A stretch of 64,000 bases of DNA from Mesorhizobium sp. ZC-5 (GCF_025753855.1 NZ_JAOWPT010000001.1:337001-401000), one strand, 5' to 3'. Numbered from the stretch's first letter, positions 26,858 through 35,794 are shown. A program made the numbers and translations. Notes: a model not told the origin generated them from the letters alone.

Positions 26858-26959
26858 AGATCCTTGTCACATCAGCCTGAACGACCGCGCGTCGCGCCGG
26901 TTTTCCTTTTGCGCGGCTTGGTGTAACCAATCCCGCGCATCCTTGGTCAGGCAACATCC

Positions 26960-27754
26960 ATGCTCGTTATTCGTTCGCTGGCATTCAACGTCGCCTTCTA
27001 CGCCAATCTCATCATCCAGATGCTCGTCTGGACGCCATTCTATTTCCTAGCGCCGCGCTCGAAGGCGTGGTTCGTACCGAAATTCTGGGCATCGACCAGC
27101 CTGTGGCTGCAGGAGAAGATCGCCGGTACGAAAAGCGAGATCACCGGGATCGAGAACCTGCCGCAGGGCTCCTACATCCTGGCGCCGAAGCACCAGTCGT
27201 TCTGGGACACCATCGCCTTCCTGCCCTACATTCCCGACGCGCTTTATATCCTCAAGCGCGAGCTGATGTGGATCCCGTTCTTTGGCTGGTACATCGCCAA
27301 GATGCGGATGATCCCGGTGCATCGCGGCAGCCGCTCCAAGGCGCTGAAGAAGGCGGTCGCGGCAACCAAGGAGGAACTGGCGCGCAACAGCCGGCAACTC
27401 ATCATCTATCCGGAAGGCACCAGGCGCGCGCCTGGCGACGTGCCCAACTACAAATACGGCATCGTCGAGCTTTATGCGCAACTCGGCGTGCCGGTGGTGC
27501 CGGTCGCCCATGTCGCCGGGCTCTACTGGCCGCGCCGAAAATTCCTGCGTTTCCCCGGCACCATCAAGGCGCGTTTCCTGCCGCCGATCCCGCCGGGTCT
27601 CGACAAGGAAGAATTCATGGAACGGCTGATCCGCGAAACGGAAGCCGCCTGCGACCAGTACCTGATCGACGCCGCGACCGGCTCCAACCCGCCGGCATTG
27701 CCGCCGACAGCGGTGCGGAGGCTGGGGGAGTTGGGAGTGAAGGTGAAGGGGTGA
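26960..27754 (+). CDS. plsC: 1-acyl-sn-glycerol-3-phosphate acyltransferase
   Basis: A protein of 264 aa. The catalytic HX4D motif is His78-Asp83 in KHQSFWDT; acceptor-binding blocks are YPEGTRRAP (Glu152-Arg155) and PVVPVAHVAG. One N-terminal hydrophobic segment (FNVAFYANLIIQMLVWTPFY) anchors it to the inner membrane. It acylates lysophosphatidic acid to phosphatidic acid in phospholipid synthesis. The substitution of Lys for the usual Asn before His78 is common in this clade. It is followed at once by a convergent broken lipoprotein gene. Confidence 0.92.
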   Translation: MLVIRSLAFNVAFYANLIIQMLVWTPFYFLAPRSKAWFVPKFWASTSLWLQEKIAGTKSEITGIENLPQGSYILAPKHQSFWDTIAFLPYIPDALYILKRELMWIPFFGWYIAKMRMIPVHRGSRSKALKKAVAATKEELARNSRQLIIYPEGTRRAPGDVPNYKYGIVELYAQLGVPVVPVAHVAGLYWPRRKFLRFPGTIKARFLPPIPPGLDKEEFMERLIRETEAACDQYLIDAATGSNPPALPPTAVRRLGELGVKVKG

Positions 27755-27790
27755 TTGGAGTGCGCTACCTAGAGATCACGCTCGACAACA

Positions 27791-28486
27791 TCACGTACAC
27801 TTCTCCGTCCTGAAATGACCGGCGCCGAGATTGTTTGATAGCTCGTTATCCGAAATTGGACCCGTTTTTCCGTTGAGACGAGCCCGCTTTTCGAGAAGCG
27901 AACAGATCCAAGGTAATGCTTTCGCGGCCTTACTGGTGACTTCCGAATCCGTGGTCTCGAGCGTGATGCGCTTCAGCGAGACGCCTAGACCGAATGTTGC
28001 AGCGAGATCGTCGGGATCGACCCGCATGACGGTATTCGGGTCGGCGATGTTGGTGAAGGTGACCAGCAGCGGATAAGCTTCTCTGGGAAGCACCGCACGC
28101 GTACCGGGTGGCGTTGCGAGCACCTTTTTGATGGCCGTTTGAGACGTGTAACCCGGTTGCACACATCGAGGCCGGAAAAAGCGATCGGCGCCAAATTGCC
28201 AGCGTCGCCGAAATGCTTTTCGCCTTTCAAAAGCGCAAACAGCACGCCGGCCAAACCCAGTTCGACGACGACCGCCTCGCCCTAAGACTGCGATCCGGTC
28301 CGTCGGGCACTGAAAACCGGGCGATGGAGAATTCGACGGACTGGACGGATTCACCGGTGACGAGACCCTGCGGCGTCTCGACCTCGACGAGACCCTCTGC
28401 CGCCAACTTTCCTCATCCCAAAGGCCACAGCCCGCCAGCATCGGCAAGCCGAGAACCATCGCCCAGAGACGAAAAAACGAAACCAC
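27791..28486 (-). pseudogene. lipoprotein gene broken by three frameshifts
   Basis: Read from 28486, the product begins as a lipoprotein (MVSFFRLWAMVLGLPMLAGC), then the coding frame changes three times. After a shift near 28410-28415 the second frame reads AEGLVEVETPQGLVTGESVQ and SVEFSIARFSVPDGPDRSL. After a shift near 28280-28285 the third frame reads GEAVVVELGLAGVLFALLKG and GDAGNLAPIAFSGLDVCNRV. After a shift near 28150 the first frame resumes with TAIKKVLATPPGTRAVLPRE and continues to the stop (ending GHFRTEKCT). Joined together these give one plausible lipoprotein of about 230 residues with no family I can name. Either the gene has decayed or the assembly has errors here. Confidence 0.75.
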
Positions 28487-28581
28487 CCCGTGCGCCCGCC
28501 ACCAATCGTCAATGGTGGGAAAGTATTCGACTCGCCTGAAGGATGTGTAACCTTCGGTGCCGCGTTTTGAAGGGATCGGCG

Positions 28582-29193
28582 CTATCGCGCCATTCGCCGT
28601 TCATGCTCCAGCAGCCAGCTTTTCCGCCACAATCCGCCGCCGTACCCGGTGAGTTCGCCGCCGGCGCCGACGACGCGGTGGCACGGGATGACGATGGCGA
28701 TGGGATTGGCGCCGTTGGCGCGACCGACGGCGCGCACCGCGGCCGGCTTGCCCATGCCGGCGGCGAGGCCTGAGTAACTCGAGGTGGAGCTGGCCGGTAT
28801 TTCCCTGAGCATATCCCAGACCTGCCGTTCGAACGGTGTGCCCAGCGGCGCCAACCTGGTGTCGAAAGCGACGGAATTGCCCACGAAATAAGCGGCGAGT
28901 TCGGCTTCGATCCGGTCGATCGGGCCGGTTCTTCCGAACACAACGGCCGAGCCGGTCGCCTCCCATAGTTTCTTCACTTCGGTCGCCAGCGCCTTGCGCT
29001 CCAGGAACTCAAGAATATGCAGTGCGTGGTCGTCGGCGATGGCGACCATCGGACCGATCGGCGTTTCGATGAAGTCGGCCTTGAGCAGCGTCTTGCCGCG
29101 CAGTTTCGGCGGGGTGTCGCCGAGCAGCCGCGCGACGGCATCGCGCAGGGCGAGATCGTAGAGAACGTCGTCGCTTGGTTTTTCGAACAGCAT
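28582..29193 (-). CDS. methylated-DNA-[protein]-cysteine S-methyltransferase
   Basis: A protein of 203 aa. The suicide alkyl acceptor is Cys171 in IVIPCHRVVGAGGELTGYGG, preceded by GTPFERQVWDMLREIPASST and AVGRANGANPIAI, all standard for Ogt/Ada C-terminal domains. It removes alkyl groups from O6-alkylguanine by irreversible transfer. An N-terminal stretch of about 35 residues (DDVLYDLALRDAVARLLGDT) lacks the Ada metal-binding cysteines and the AraC helices, so it is not a full Ada regulator. Confidence 0.92.
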   Translation of the reverse strand: MLFEKPSDDVLYDLALRDAVARLLGDTPPKLRGKTLLKADFIETPIGPMVAIADDHALHILEFLERKALATEVKKLWEATGSAVVFGRTGPIDRIEAELAAYFVGNSVAFDTRLAPLGTPFERQVWDMLREIPASSTSSYSGLAAGMGKPAAVRAVGRANGANPIAIVIPCHRVVGAGGELTGYGGGLWRKSWLLEHERRMAR

Positions 29194-29293
29194 GCCGCCT
29201 CAATACCGCGAGTCGCTTCGAGCCGCCCGCCGAAAACGAGCGCCGATTGTTCACTGCTGACATACTTATGAGCCGCTGGCGGCGACACCCGAT

Positions 29294-29875
29294 TTATGCG
29301 CTGCGCGCCGCCGCAAGTTCACGCCGCATCCAGGTGCTGTCGCCCCAAGTCGAGAGCCAGATCATGAGATCGGTGAGAAAACCGATGATCCGCACGCTCA
29401 CGGCATGAAGCCATCCCTGACCGTCCTGACGCCTTTGGGCTTCGCGCAGATGCGCGATCTCCTGTTCCTGGATCGAACTAATCAGCGCGTGAAGGTCGGC
29501 GTCGCGCGAAGCGAGGAAGTGCAGCTGCTCCTCAAGGTGCTGATGGACGGTGCTTTCGACGGCTTCCGTGCAGATCCAAACCATGCGCTCGCCCATGAGT
29601 GCCGTCATCGCTCCCAACACATAGCCGCCAAGGCTCCACAACGCCATGATGCGGCAGGGTCGCGCATCGCGCGACGGCATCGCGTCGCGAAACAGCCGGC
29701 AATGGTCGATCTCGTCGAGCCGCATCTGGTCGAGTTCGGGAACGATGTAAGGGAATAGCCGCCTGGCGACAGCGATCTGCGCGGCATAGATCTTGATGGC
29801 ACCCGTCTCGCCCGCATGATTGACCTTGAGGACACGGCGAACGGTGACTTGATCCTCGCGAACGAGCCGTGACAT
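29294..29875 (-). CDS. coq7: demethoxyubiquinone hydroxylase (Coq7 family)
   Basis: A protein of 193 aa forming the four-helix di-iron fold. Iron ligands are carried by NHAGETGAIKIYAAQ, LDEIDHCRLF, LEEQLHFLAS and QEQEIAHLREAQ. It hydroxylates demethoxyubiquinol in ubiquinone synthesis at the inner membrane. I choose ATG 29875 because GGGAG precedes it at good spacing; an upstream ATG at 29950 adds 25 residues without ligands. The C-terminal amphipathic segment (IIGFLTDLMIWLSTW) could be membrane-associated. Confidence 0.88.
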   Translation of the reverse strand: MSRLVREDQVTVRRVLKVNHAGETGAIKIYAAQIAVARRLFPYIVPELDQMRLDEIDHCRLFRDAMPSRDARPCRIMALWSLGGYVLGAMTALMGERMVWICTEAVESTVHQHLEEQLHFLASRDADLHALISSIQEQEIAHLREAQRRQDGQGWLHAVSVRIIGFLTDLMIWLSTWGDSTWMRRELAAARSA

Positions 29876-29965
29876 TTCCGTCTCCCAGCGACTATGGACA
29901 AATCCGAGCACAATGTCGGCGGCCCGGACCTGCCTCGTCGACTGTGACAATTGTCGCAGTCCCGC

Positions 29966-30484
29966 TTATGCACTCACCAGCCTGGCCACCTTCTCCAGCC
30001 AGTGGTCGCGGATGTCGAGCGCCTTCAGGTGTTCGACCGTGTTGCGAACATAGTCCTCGTTGACGCCGGATTGCCCGACAGCGCCCATGACCACCGCCGC
30101 TGCCTCCGCCTCGTCGAGCCCGCCGGCATATTGGGGATGCGCCCGGTCGACGATGTAGCAGAGCGCCTGAACCGTCTCGCCGGAATCGAGCCGGACGGAC
30201 AGCGTGCGCTCCAGATAGACGTTGGTAACCAGTTCGCGTTCGCGCAGATAGGCGACGACCTCCTCGCGCAGTTCGCCCGGCACGCGGAACGCCAAGCCTA
30301 TGCAGGAACCGCCACGGTCGAGGCCAAGCACCAGGCCGGGCCGCTTCTCGGTGCCGCGATGCACCCAGGAATAGACGCAAAGCGCGCGGCGGAAACCGTG
30401 CAGGCGGGCGCGATGCGTCTCCGTATGGGCAAAACCCGGCCGCCAGATCAGCGATCCATAGCCAAAAACCCAAAAATCGCCCAT
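29966..30484 (-). CDS. ChaC-type gamma-glutamylcyclotransferase
   Basis: A protein of 172 aa. The substrate-binding loop is FGYGSLIWRPGF near the start, and the family blocks RRALCVYSWVHRGT and RPGLVLGLDRGGSCIGLAFR follow. A catalytic glutamate is expected in LREREL. ChaC enzymes cleave glutathione to 5-oxoproline and Cys-Gly. ATG 30484 gives MGDFWVFGYGS, the family start; longer frames run to 30553. It is divergent from the DUF2125 gene, with 98 bp between starts. Confidence 0.9.
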   Translation of the reverse strand: MGDFWVFGYGSLIWRPGFAHTETHRARLHGFRRALCVYSWVHRGTEKRPGLVLGLDRGGSCIGLAFRVPGELREEVVAYLRERELVTNVYLERTLSVRLDSGETVQALCYIVDRAHPQYAGGLDEAEAAAVVMGAVGQSGVNEDYVRNTVEHLKALDIRDHWLEKVARLVSA

Positions 30485-30582
30485 ATCGCCAAGCCTGATC
30501 ACGAGTAACGGCAATGCTTGCCGATTCCAGAACCGGGTTGGCGGATCGGCCATCCCGCCCCAGCGTTAGCGAGAGCCGCAGC

Positions 30583-31578
30583 ATGCCGTCAAGCAAGGCC
30601 AATCCCAACTACTCCCGCCGCTTCTTCTGGCTTGCGACATTCATCGTCATCCTGATCGGCGCGTACACCGCCGGCTGGTTCTATCTGGCCGATCGCGTGA
30701 CCGAGCGGGTCAACGCTACCATCGCGTTGCTAAACCGCGACGGCGTCACCGCCGAATGCGCCAATCCGGTGGTGCGCGGCTATCCGTTCCGGCTCGGCCT
30801 CTATTGCGACAGTCTCGGCTACGCCGACCCCGCCCGCAATATCGTCGCAACCGCCGGCAGCCTGGTGACGGCGGCGCAGGTCTACGAGCCGATGCGCGTC
30901 ATCGCCGAACTGCGGGGACCGTTGCGGACCACTCTGCCGGGCATGCCGCCGCTGTGGCTCGACTGGGACAACCTGCGTGCCAGCGCGCGCCTTGCCAGGC
31001 CGCTGCCGCAGTTTCTATCAGTCGAGGCGGATGCCTTTTCCGGCCAGACCGATCCGGAGGATGGCGATCCGGTGATGCTGTTCAGCGCCAACCATGTCGA
31101 AGGACATCTGCGGCCCAATGGCGCAGACCTCGATTGGGCCGGCAATTTTGTCGGCCTGCAGATCGACCCGGCAACCGTGGGCGGACGCACGCTGCCGGTG
31201 CTGGGCGGTTCCGGCGACGCGACGCTGGCAAACGGCGTGAAACTGGTGGAGACGAAGGCAAGTAGCCTGCGCGGCCAGTCGGGCACGATCCGCAATCTCG
31301 ACCTGTCGACAAGCCCGGAAACCGGCGTCGCATTGAGCGGGACGTTCTCGGTCGGCGCCGACGGATTGCTCGACGCCGATCTGAAAGTCAGCATGCGCGA
31401 TCCGAAAGGTGTCGCGGCGGCCCTTGCCACGGCGTTCCCGGAGGCAGCCTCTCAGATCAACACCGGCTTCGCCGGCTTGGCGTTGCTCGGCAACGCGCCA
31501 TCGATGCCGCTCAAAATCTCCAGGGGCAAAGCCGTGCTCGGCTTCATCCCGCTCGGCGATATCCCGCCGCTGTCATGA
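30583..31578 (+). CDS. DUF2125 protein, single N-terminal membrane anchor
   Basis: A protein of 331 aa. A short basic N-terminus and one membrane segment (residues about 13-35) precede a long periplasmic region of beta character. Landmarks are YPFRLGLYCDSLGYADPARN, PLWLDWDNLRASARL and a C-terminal SMPLKISRGKAVLGFIPLGD. DUF2125 is found in alphaproteobacteria and has no known function; envelope location is clear. The ATG at 30583 is preceded by an in-frame extension from 30514 that I reject. Its last 6 bp overlap the end of the convergent tyrC gene. Confidence 0.85.
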   Translation: MPSSKANPNYSRRFFWLATFIVILIGAYTAGWFYLADRVTERVNATIALLNRDGVTAECANPVVRGYPFRLGLYCDSLGYADPARNIVATAGSLVTAAQVYEPMRVIAELRGPLRTTLPGMPPLWLDWDNLRASARLARPLPQFLSVEADAFSGQTDPEDGDPVMLFSANHVEGHLRPNGADLDWAGNFVGLQIDPATVGGRTLPVLGGSGDATLANGVKLVETKASSLRGQSGTIRNLDLSTSPETGVALSGTFSVGADGLLDADLKVSMRDPKGVAAALATAFPEAASQINTGFAGLALLGNAPSMPLKISRGKAVLGFIPLGDIPPLS

Positions 31579-32526
31579 TTTGCCGACGGGCGCCGGGGCG
31601 CCCGGGTGCTCGACCGCCTGGCGGCCGAAATCCGGCACGTCGATTTCCTGGCCGGCATCGATGATGGAGCGCCGCACGGCGCGGGTGCGGGTGAACATGT
31701 CGAACAGCTTGTCGCCGTCGCCCCAGCGGATCGCCCGCTGCAGCGAAGCGAGGTCCTCGGAAAACCGCGCCAGCATCTCCAGGATGGCGTCTTTGTTGTG
31801 CAGGCAGACATCGCGCCACATCGTCGGGTCGGAGGCCGCCAGGCGGGTGAAATCGCGAAAGCCCGACGCCGAGTATTTGATGACCTCGGATTTGGTGACC
31901 GTCTCCAGGTCGTCTGCGGTACCGACGATGTTGTAGGCGATGATGTGCGGCAGGTGCGAGACGATGGCCAGCACCATGTCGTGATGGTCGGCGTCCATGG
32001 TGTCGATGTTGGAGCCGCAGCGGCGCCAGAATTCCGACAGCCGTTCCAGTGCTTCCGGATCGGTGCCGGGCAGTGGTGTAAAGATACACCAGCGGTTCTC
32101 GAAGAGATCGGCGAAGCCCGCATCCGGCCCGGATTTCTCGGTGCCGGCGAGCGGATGACCGGGAATGAAATGCACATTTTCCGGCATCAACGGCTGCATC
32201 TGCGCGATGACGGAACGCTTGGTTGAGCCAACGTCGGTGACGATCGCGCCCGGCTTCAGCGCCGGCGCGATTTCGCCGGCGACCGCGCCGGAAGAGCCCA
32301 CGGGAACCGAGACGATGACCAGATCGGCATCCTGCACGGCGACCACGGCATCCGTCGAATAGGTGTCGCCTAGCCCCAGTTCGGCGGCGCGCGCCAGCGT
32401 GGCCGGGCTGCGTGTCGCGATGGATACCTGCCCAGCCAGGCCCTCGCGGCGGATGACCCGCGCCAGCGACGAGCCTATCAGGCCGATGCCGACCAGGGCG
32501 ATCTTCTCAAACAGGGGTTTGAACAT
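31573..32526 (-). CDS. tyrC: prephenate/arogenate dehydrogenase
   Basis: A protein of 317 aa. NAD(P)-binding motif KIALVGIGLIGSSLARVIRR at residues 8-27; IVTDVGSTKRSVI, FIPGHPLAGTEKSG (catalytic His and substrate-binding residues) and MVLAIVSHLPHIIAY are diagnostic. It converts prephenate or arogenate to the tyrosine precursor by oxidative decarboxylation. Substrate preference cannot be read; the cyclohexadienyl type is common in this group. It begins 3 bp after hisC, so the two form an operon. The short C-terminal tail after GRQAVEHPG is polar. Confidence 0.93.
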   Translation of the reverse strand: MFKPLFEKIALVGIGLIGSSLARVIRREGLAGQVSIATRSPATLARAAELGLGDTYSTDAVVAVQDADLVIVSVPVGSSGAVAGEIAPALKPGAIVTDVGSTKRSVIAQMQPLMPENVHFIPGHPLAGTEKSGPDAGFADLFENRWCIFTPLPGTDPEALERLSEFWRRCGSNIDTMDADHHDMVLAIVSHLPHIIAYNIVGTADDLETVTKSEVIKYSASGFRDFTRLAASDPTMWRDVCLHNKDAILEMLARFSEDLASLQRAIRWGDGDKLFDMFTRTRAVRRSIIDAGQEIDVPDFGRQAVEHPGAPAPVGKS

Positions 32527-32529
32527 TTT

Positions 32530-33633
32530 TCAGCTTTTCAGGAACTCGGTGAGCGCGGCGACAACGCCGCGATTGGCGTCCTCGGCGCCGATGGTGAGGC
32601 GGAGCGCATTCGGGAAGCCGTAAGCGGCGACCCGGCGCAGGATATAACCGCGCGCCGAGAGATAGGCGTCCGCCATCTCTGCCGAATGGCCGCCATTCTG
32701 TGGGAAATGGACGAGCACGAAGTTGCCGACGCTCGGCGTCACCCGCAATCCGATTTGCGTCAGTTCCTGCGTGAGCCACCCCAACCACTGCTCATTGTGC
32801 GCGATCGAGCGCTCGACATGGGCACGGTCGCGCACGGCAGCCGCACCGGCCTCGATCGCCGCGGAATTGACGTTGAATGGCCCGCGCACGCGGTTCAGTG
32901 CGTCGATGATAGGAGACGGCGCGTAGATCCAACCGATGCGGATGCCGGCCAACCCGAATATTTTCGAGAAAGTCCGTGTCATCACCACATTCGGCGACGA
33001 CGAAACGAGCTCGATGCCGGACTCGTAGTCGTTGCGGCGGACATATTCTGCATAGGCCGCGTCAAGCACCAGGATGACACCTCTTGGCAGGCCGGCATGC
33101 AGGCGGCGCACTTCCTCGAACGGCAGATAGGTGCCGGTCGGGTTGTTCGGGTTGGCAATGAAGACGAGCTTGGTGCGCTTCGTTACCGCGGCCAGGATGG
33201 CATCGACATCGGCACGCTCGTCCATTTCCTTGACGACGACTGGCGTGCCGCCTGCGGCAAGTATCTGGATCTTGTAGACCAGGAAGCCATGCTCGGTGAA
33301 AATGCCTTCGTCGCCCGGCGACAGATATGTCTGGGCGATCAAGCCCAGCAGCTCGTCGGAACCGTTGGAGCAGAGGATGTTCGCCGGGTTGAGGCCATGT
33401 ACCTCTGCGATCGCTTCGCGAAGCTTGGTCGCCGAACCGTCAGGATAATATTCAAGATGGCCGGCAGCCTCGCGCACCGCCTCGATTGCCGCCGCAGGGG
33501 CACCGAACGGATTCTCGTTGGAGGAGAGCTTGTGGACCTTGGCGACACCCGCCGGGGCAGCGCTCTTGCCCGGTACATAGGCGGCGATATCCATCACACC
33601 TTGTCGCGGTTCGGGGCGCAGCACTTCGTTCAT
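32530..33633 (-). CDS. hisC: histidinol-phosphate / aromatic aminotransferase
   Basis: A protein of 367 aa, a fold-type I PLP aminotransferase. Key blocks are [49 protein letters not shown] and the PLP lysine in [16 protein letters not shown]. Located before tyrC, it probably serves in phenylalanine/tyrosine transamination as well as, or instead of, histidine synthesis; other his genes are not in the window. Divergent from metA; the 210 bp between them holds the SAM-II element on the other strand. Confidence 0.93.
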   Translation of the reverse strand: MNEVLRPEPRQGVMDIAAYVPGKSAAPAGVAKVHKLSSNENPFGAPAAAIEAVREAAGHLEYYPDGSATKLREAIAEVHGLNPANILCSNGSDELLGLIAQTYLSPGDEGIFTEHGFLVYKIQILAAGGTPVVVKEMDERADVDAILAAVTKRTKLVFIANPNNPTGTYLPFEEVRRLHAGLPRGVILVLDAAYAEYVRRNDYESGIELVSSSPNVVMTRTFSKIFGLAGIRIGWIYAPSPIIDALNRVRGPFNVNSAAIEAGAAAVRDRAHVERSIAHNEQWLGWLTQELTQIGLRVTPSVGNFVLVHFPQNGGHSAEMADAYLSARGYILRRVAAYGFPNALRLTIGAEDANRGVVAALTEFLKS

Positions 33634-33715
33634 GGTCGGCTCTTTCCAGAATGGCCGCTTGCTCTACCAAAGCTTTTCCGTTGACGCAAAGGGCGGACGG
33701 TCCTAAACGTTGCGC

Positions 33716-33771
33716 GTTCCGTGGTGATTTGGCCGGTCGGCTTGCAGCCACGTTAAAAAAGTCGCTAAAGG
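33716..33771 (+). promoter_or_regulatory. SAM-II riboswitch upstream of metA
   Basis: The core reads CGTGGTGATTTGGCC then GGTCGGCTTGCAGCCACG and GTTAAAAAAGTCGCTAAAG, nearly identical to the known alphaproteobacterial SAM-II consensus. P1 pairs CGTGG (33720-33724) with CCACG (33748-33752). The pseudoknot P2 pairs CGGCTT (33738-33743) with AAGTCG (33759-33764). It senses S-adenosylmethionine and represses metA. Confidence 0.93.
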
Positions 33772-33796
33772 GCCGTCGGCACGACAAGCCGTTTGG

Positions 33797-33826
33797 ACCG
33801 GGCGCGACTTTCGCGACCGGTTTTTT
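33797..33826 (+). terminator. Rho-independent terminator in the metA leader
   Basis: A strong hairpin, ACCGGGCGCGA / TCGCGACCGGT with one bulged G and a short CTT loop, is followed by TTTTTTG. It lies between the SAM-II aptamer and the metA ribosome site (GGAGG at 33832). Its 3' arm CGACCGG (33814-33820) is complementary to CCGGTCG (33733-33739) inside the aptamer, suggesting transcription attenuation. Confidence 0.75.
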
Positions 33827-33843
33827 GTTTTGGAGGCAGCGTT

Positions 33844-34794
33844 ATGCCGATCATGATTCCCAATCAGCTCCCTGCCCGCGACGTGCTGGTGCATGAGGGC
33901 GTCTCGGTCATGGACGAACGCACCGCGCTGCGCCAAGATATCCGCCCGATGCAGATCGGCCTCCTGAACCTTATGCCTAACAAGATTCGTACGGAGACGC
34001 AGATCGCGCGGCTACTGGGCGCCACGCCGTTGCAGGTGGAGTTGACCCTGGTGCGCGTCGGCAATCATATCGCCAAGAACACGCCCGAGGACCACCTCAT
34101 CACCTTCTACCAGACCTGGGAGGAAGTGGCGGAGCGCAAGTTCGACGGCTTCATCATCACCGGCGCGCCAATCGAACTTCTGCCGTTCGAGCAGGTCACC
34201 TATTGGAACGAACTGACGCGCATTCTCGACTGGACCACCACCAACGTCCACTCCTCCTTCTTCATCTGCTGGGGGGCGATGGCGGCGGCCTGGCATTTCC
34301 ACGGCATTCCCAAGCATACGCTGGAAAAAAAGGCCTTCGGCGTCTTCCGCCACGGCAACAATGCGCCCGCCTCGCCCTATCTCGCCGGCTTCTCCGACGA
34401 CTTCGCCATTCCCGTCTCGCGCTGGACAGAGGTTCGCGCCGCCGATATTCCCGCCGGTTCAAGCCTCGAACTGCTGATGGAATCGGATCAGACCGGGCCA
34501 TGCCTGCTGGCCGAAAAGACCGCCAACCGGCTCTATGTCTTCAACCATATCGAGTACGATTCCACCTCGCTCAAGGAAGAGTACGACCGCGACGTGGCGG
34601 CCGGCGTGCCGATCGCGGTGCCGCACGACTATTACCCCGACGACGATCCGGCCCGCCCGCCGCTCAACCGCTGGCGCTCGCACGCCCATCTGCTGTTCGG
34701 CAACTGGATCAATCAGGTTTACCAGACGACGCCCTACGATCTCGAGGAGATCGGCAAAATTCTCCAACCCGCCATGTCGCAAGCTGTCTTGTGA
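33844..34794 (+). CDS. metA: homoserine O-acetyltransferase (MetA family)
   Basis: A protein of 316 aa. The acyl nucleophile is Cys142 (ICWGAMAA), with His235 and Glu237 in FNHIEYDS completing the catalytic set. Residue 111 is Glu (APIELLPF); Glu at this position directs MetA proteins to acetyl-CoA, whereas Gly fits succinyl-CoA, so I call an acetyltransferase. First committed step of methionine synthesis. ATG 33844 has a GGAGG site. Expression is under the SAM-II riboswitch. Confidence 0.95.
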   Translation: MPIMIPNQLPARDVLVHEGVSVMDERTALRQDIRPMQIGLLNLMPNKIRTETQIARLLGATPLQVELTLVRVGNHIAKNTPEDHLITFYQTWEEVAERKFDGFIITGAPIELLPFEQVTYWNELTRILDWTTTNVHSSFFICWGAMAAAWHFHGIPKHTLEKKAFGVFRHGNNAPASPYLAGFSDDFAIPVSRWTEVRAADIPAGSSLELLMESDQTGPCLLAEKTANRLYVFNHIEYDSTSLKEEYDRDVAAGVPIAVPHDYYPDDDPARPPLNRWRSHAHLLFGNWINQVYQTTPYDLEEIGKILQPAMSQAVL

Positions 34795-34935
34795 CCGCCA
34801 TCGACAAAGCGCCACGGCACTGAATGGCGCGAGCTAGAAGATCGGCCTGTCGATGCCGTGGTGGCTCTGGAGCTTCTTTGGCCAGCAGGCGGTCTTCTTG
34901 CTGCGGCGATAACTCCGGTCACGCCCGCCGTTCAA

Positions 34936-35256
34936 TCATCCCAGTACCTCGATCGCCTTGTGGTCGGTCGGGACGCCGTCGACAATCATCAGATCGCCGT
35001 CGGAATGGTCGGCGCGCAACGCCAATATCTCGCGGTAGGCCGGCGAATCGTACCACTCACGGGCGTTTGCCCGATCGGGAAATTCGATGACGATGACATC
35101 GCCCGGCCAACTGCCTTCCAGTACATCCTTTTCACCGCCATGGATGATGAAACGACCACCGAACGGTTCAAGCGTCGCATCGATACGTTGCAGATATTCA
35201 ACGATTTCAGGTCCCAGATTGACGTTGCGCAGATGGGCTATTCCGTACGCCGACAT
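34936..35256 (-). CDS. DUF1330 family protein
   Basis: A protein of 106 aa with a ferredoxin-like dimeric alpha/beta-barrel fold. Family blocks are PGDVIVIEFPDRANAREWYD and SPAYREILALRADHSDGDLM. DUF1330 proteins are small cytoplasmic proteins of unknown activity, often stress related. The start at 35256 is fixed by CAGGAG. A small reading frame just upstream on the same strand overlaps its start by 19 bp. Confidence 0.88.
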   Translation of the reverse strand: MSAYGIAHLRNVNLGPEIVEYLQRIDATLEPFGGRFIIHGGEKDVLEGSWPGDVIVIEFPDRANAREWYDSPAYREILALRADHSDGDLMIVDGVPTDHKAIEVLG

Positions 35257-35366
35257 GACTTGCTCTCCTGTTCGTGACGAAGCCGACAACGAGCTTCCTG
35301 GCGCTGACAATGCCCGACGCGCTGGATGCAGGCGATTACATCGGAGGTAATCAATTCGCTCGACAT
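35238..35366 (-). CDS. possible small Cys/Arg-rich protein upstream of DUF1330 gene
   Basis: An open frame of 42 codons (MSSELITSDVIACIQRVGHC, then QRQEARCRLRHEQESKSCRR and TE). It starts at ATG with GAGGATC about 8 bp upstream and ends inside the start of the DUF1330 gene, so it would be coupled to it. It has four cysteines and many basic residues in its second half. I know no family; it may be a leader peptide, a small protein or chance. Confidence 0.35.
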   Translation of the reverse strand: MSSELITSDVIACIQRVGHCQRQEARCRLRHEQESKSCRRTE

Positions 35367-35487
35367 CGAAGGATCCTCATTTTCCCGGCTTGAATTTCTT
35401 CTATCCACAGATCAGTGTTTCCGCCCGGGCGACTATCACGCTCCTGTCACGGCATAATTGCTTCTTGCCATTCCATTGGAGGAAGCA

Positions 35488-35715
35488 ATGAATCGAGTCC
35501 TCATCAGCCACTACGCGCTTTGGAGCCCAGCAGAGATAAAGGATCTCAAGCGCATGGCCGCCGCCAGGACACCCGTCGGCGAAATCGCGCTGCAGCTCGG
35601 CCGCACGCCACCGGCGATCCGGTCAAAGGCAAGGCAGGAACGGATCGTGCTTCGGGACGACCATCACGTGCCGCCGCTCTCAAGAATGAGGGGCCAGGTC
35701 GCGGTACTGATCTGA
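35488..35715 (+). CDS. small SANT/Myb-like helix-turn-helix protein
   Basis: A protein of 75 aa. LWSPAEIKDLKRMAAARTPV followed by GEIALQLGRTPPAIRSKARQ resembles a single SANT/Myb-like or homeodomain-like trihelical domain that recurs as short proteins in rhizobia. Likely DNA-binding, target unknown. ATG 35488 follows TGGAGGAAG, a strong ribosome site; an upstream ATG at 35458 in the same frame has none. No neighbour is an obvious partner; the next gene is convergent. Confidence 0.68.
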   Translation: MNRVLISHYALWSPAEIKDLKRMAAARTPVGEIALQLGRTPPAIRSKARQERIVLRDDHHVPPLSRMRGQVAVLI

Positions 35716-35794
35716 AATCGACAACATCCGCCCCGGTCAACTGCCGTCCGGGATCGTCAGTAGCGACCGACCCGAACAGCACACGCATGCCAGT

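Noticed and set aside
34811-34865. Long inverted repeat CCACGGCA / TGCCGTGG after metA
   Set aside because: The loop is over 30 nt and no U-run follows; probably chance.
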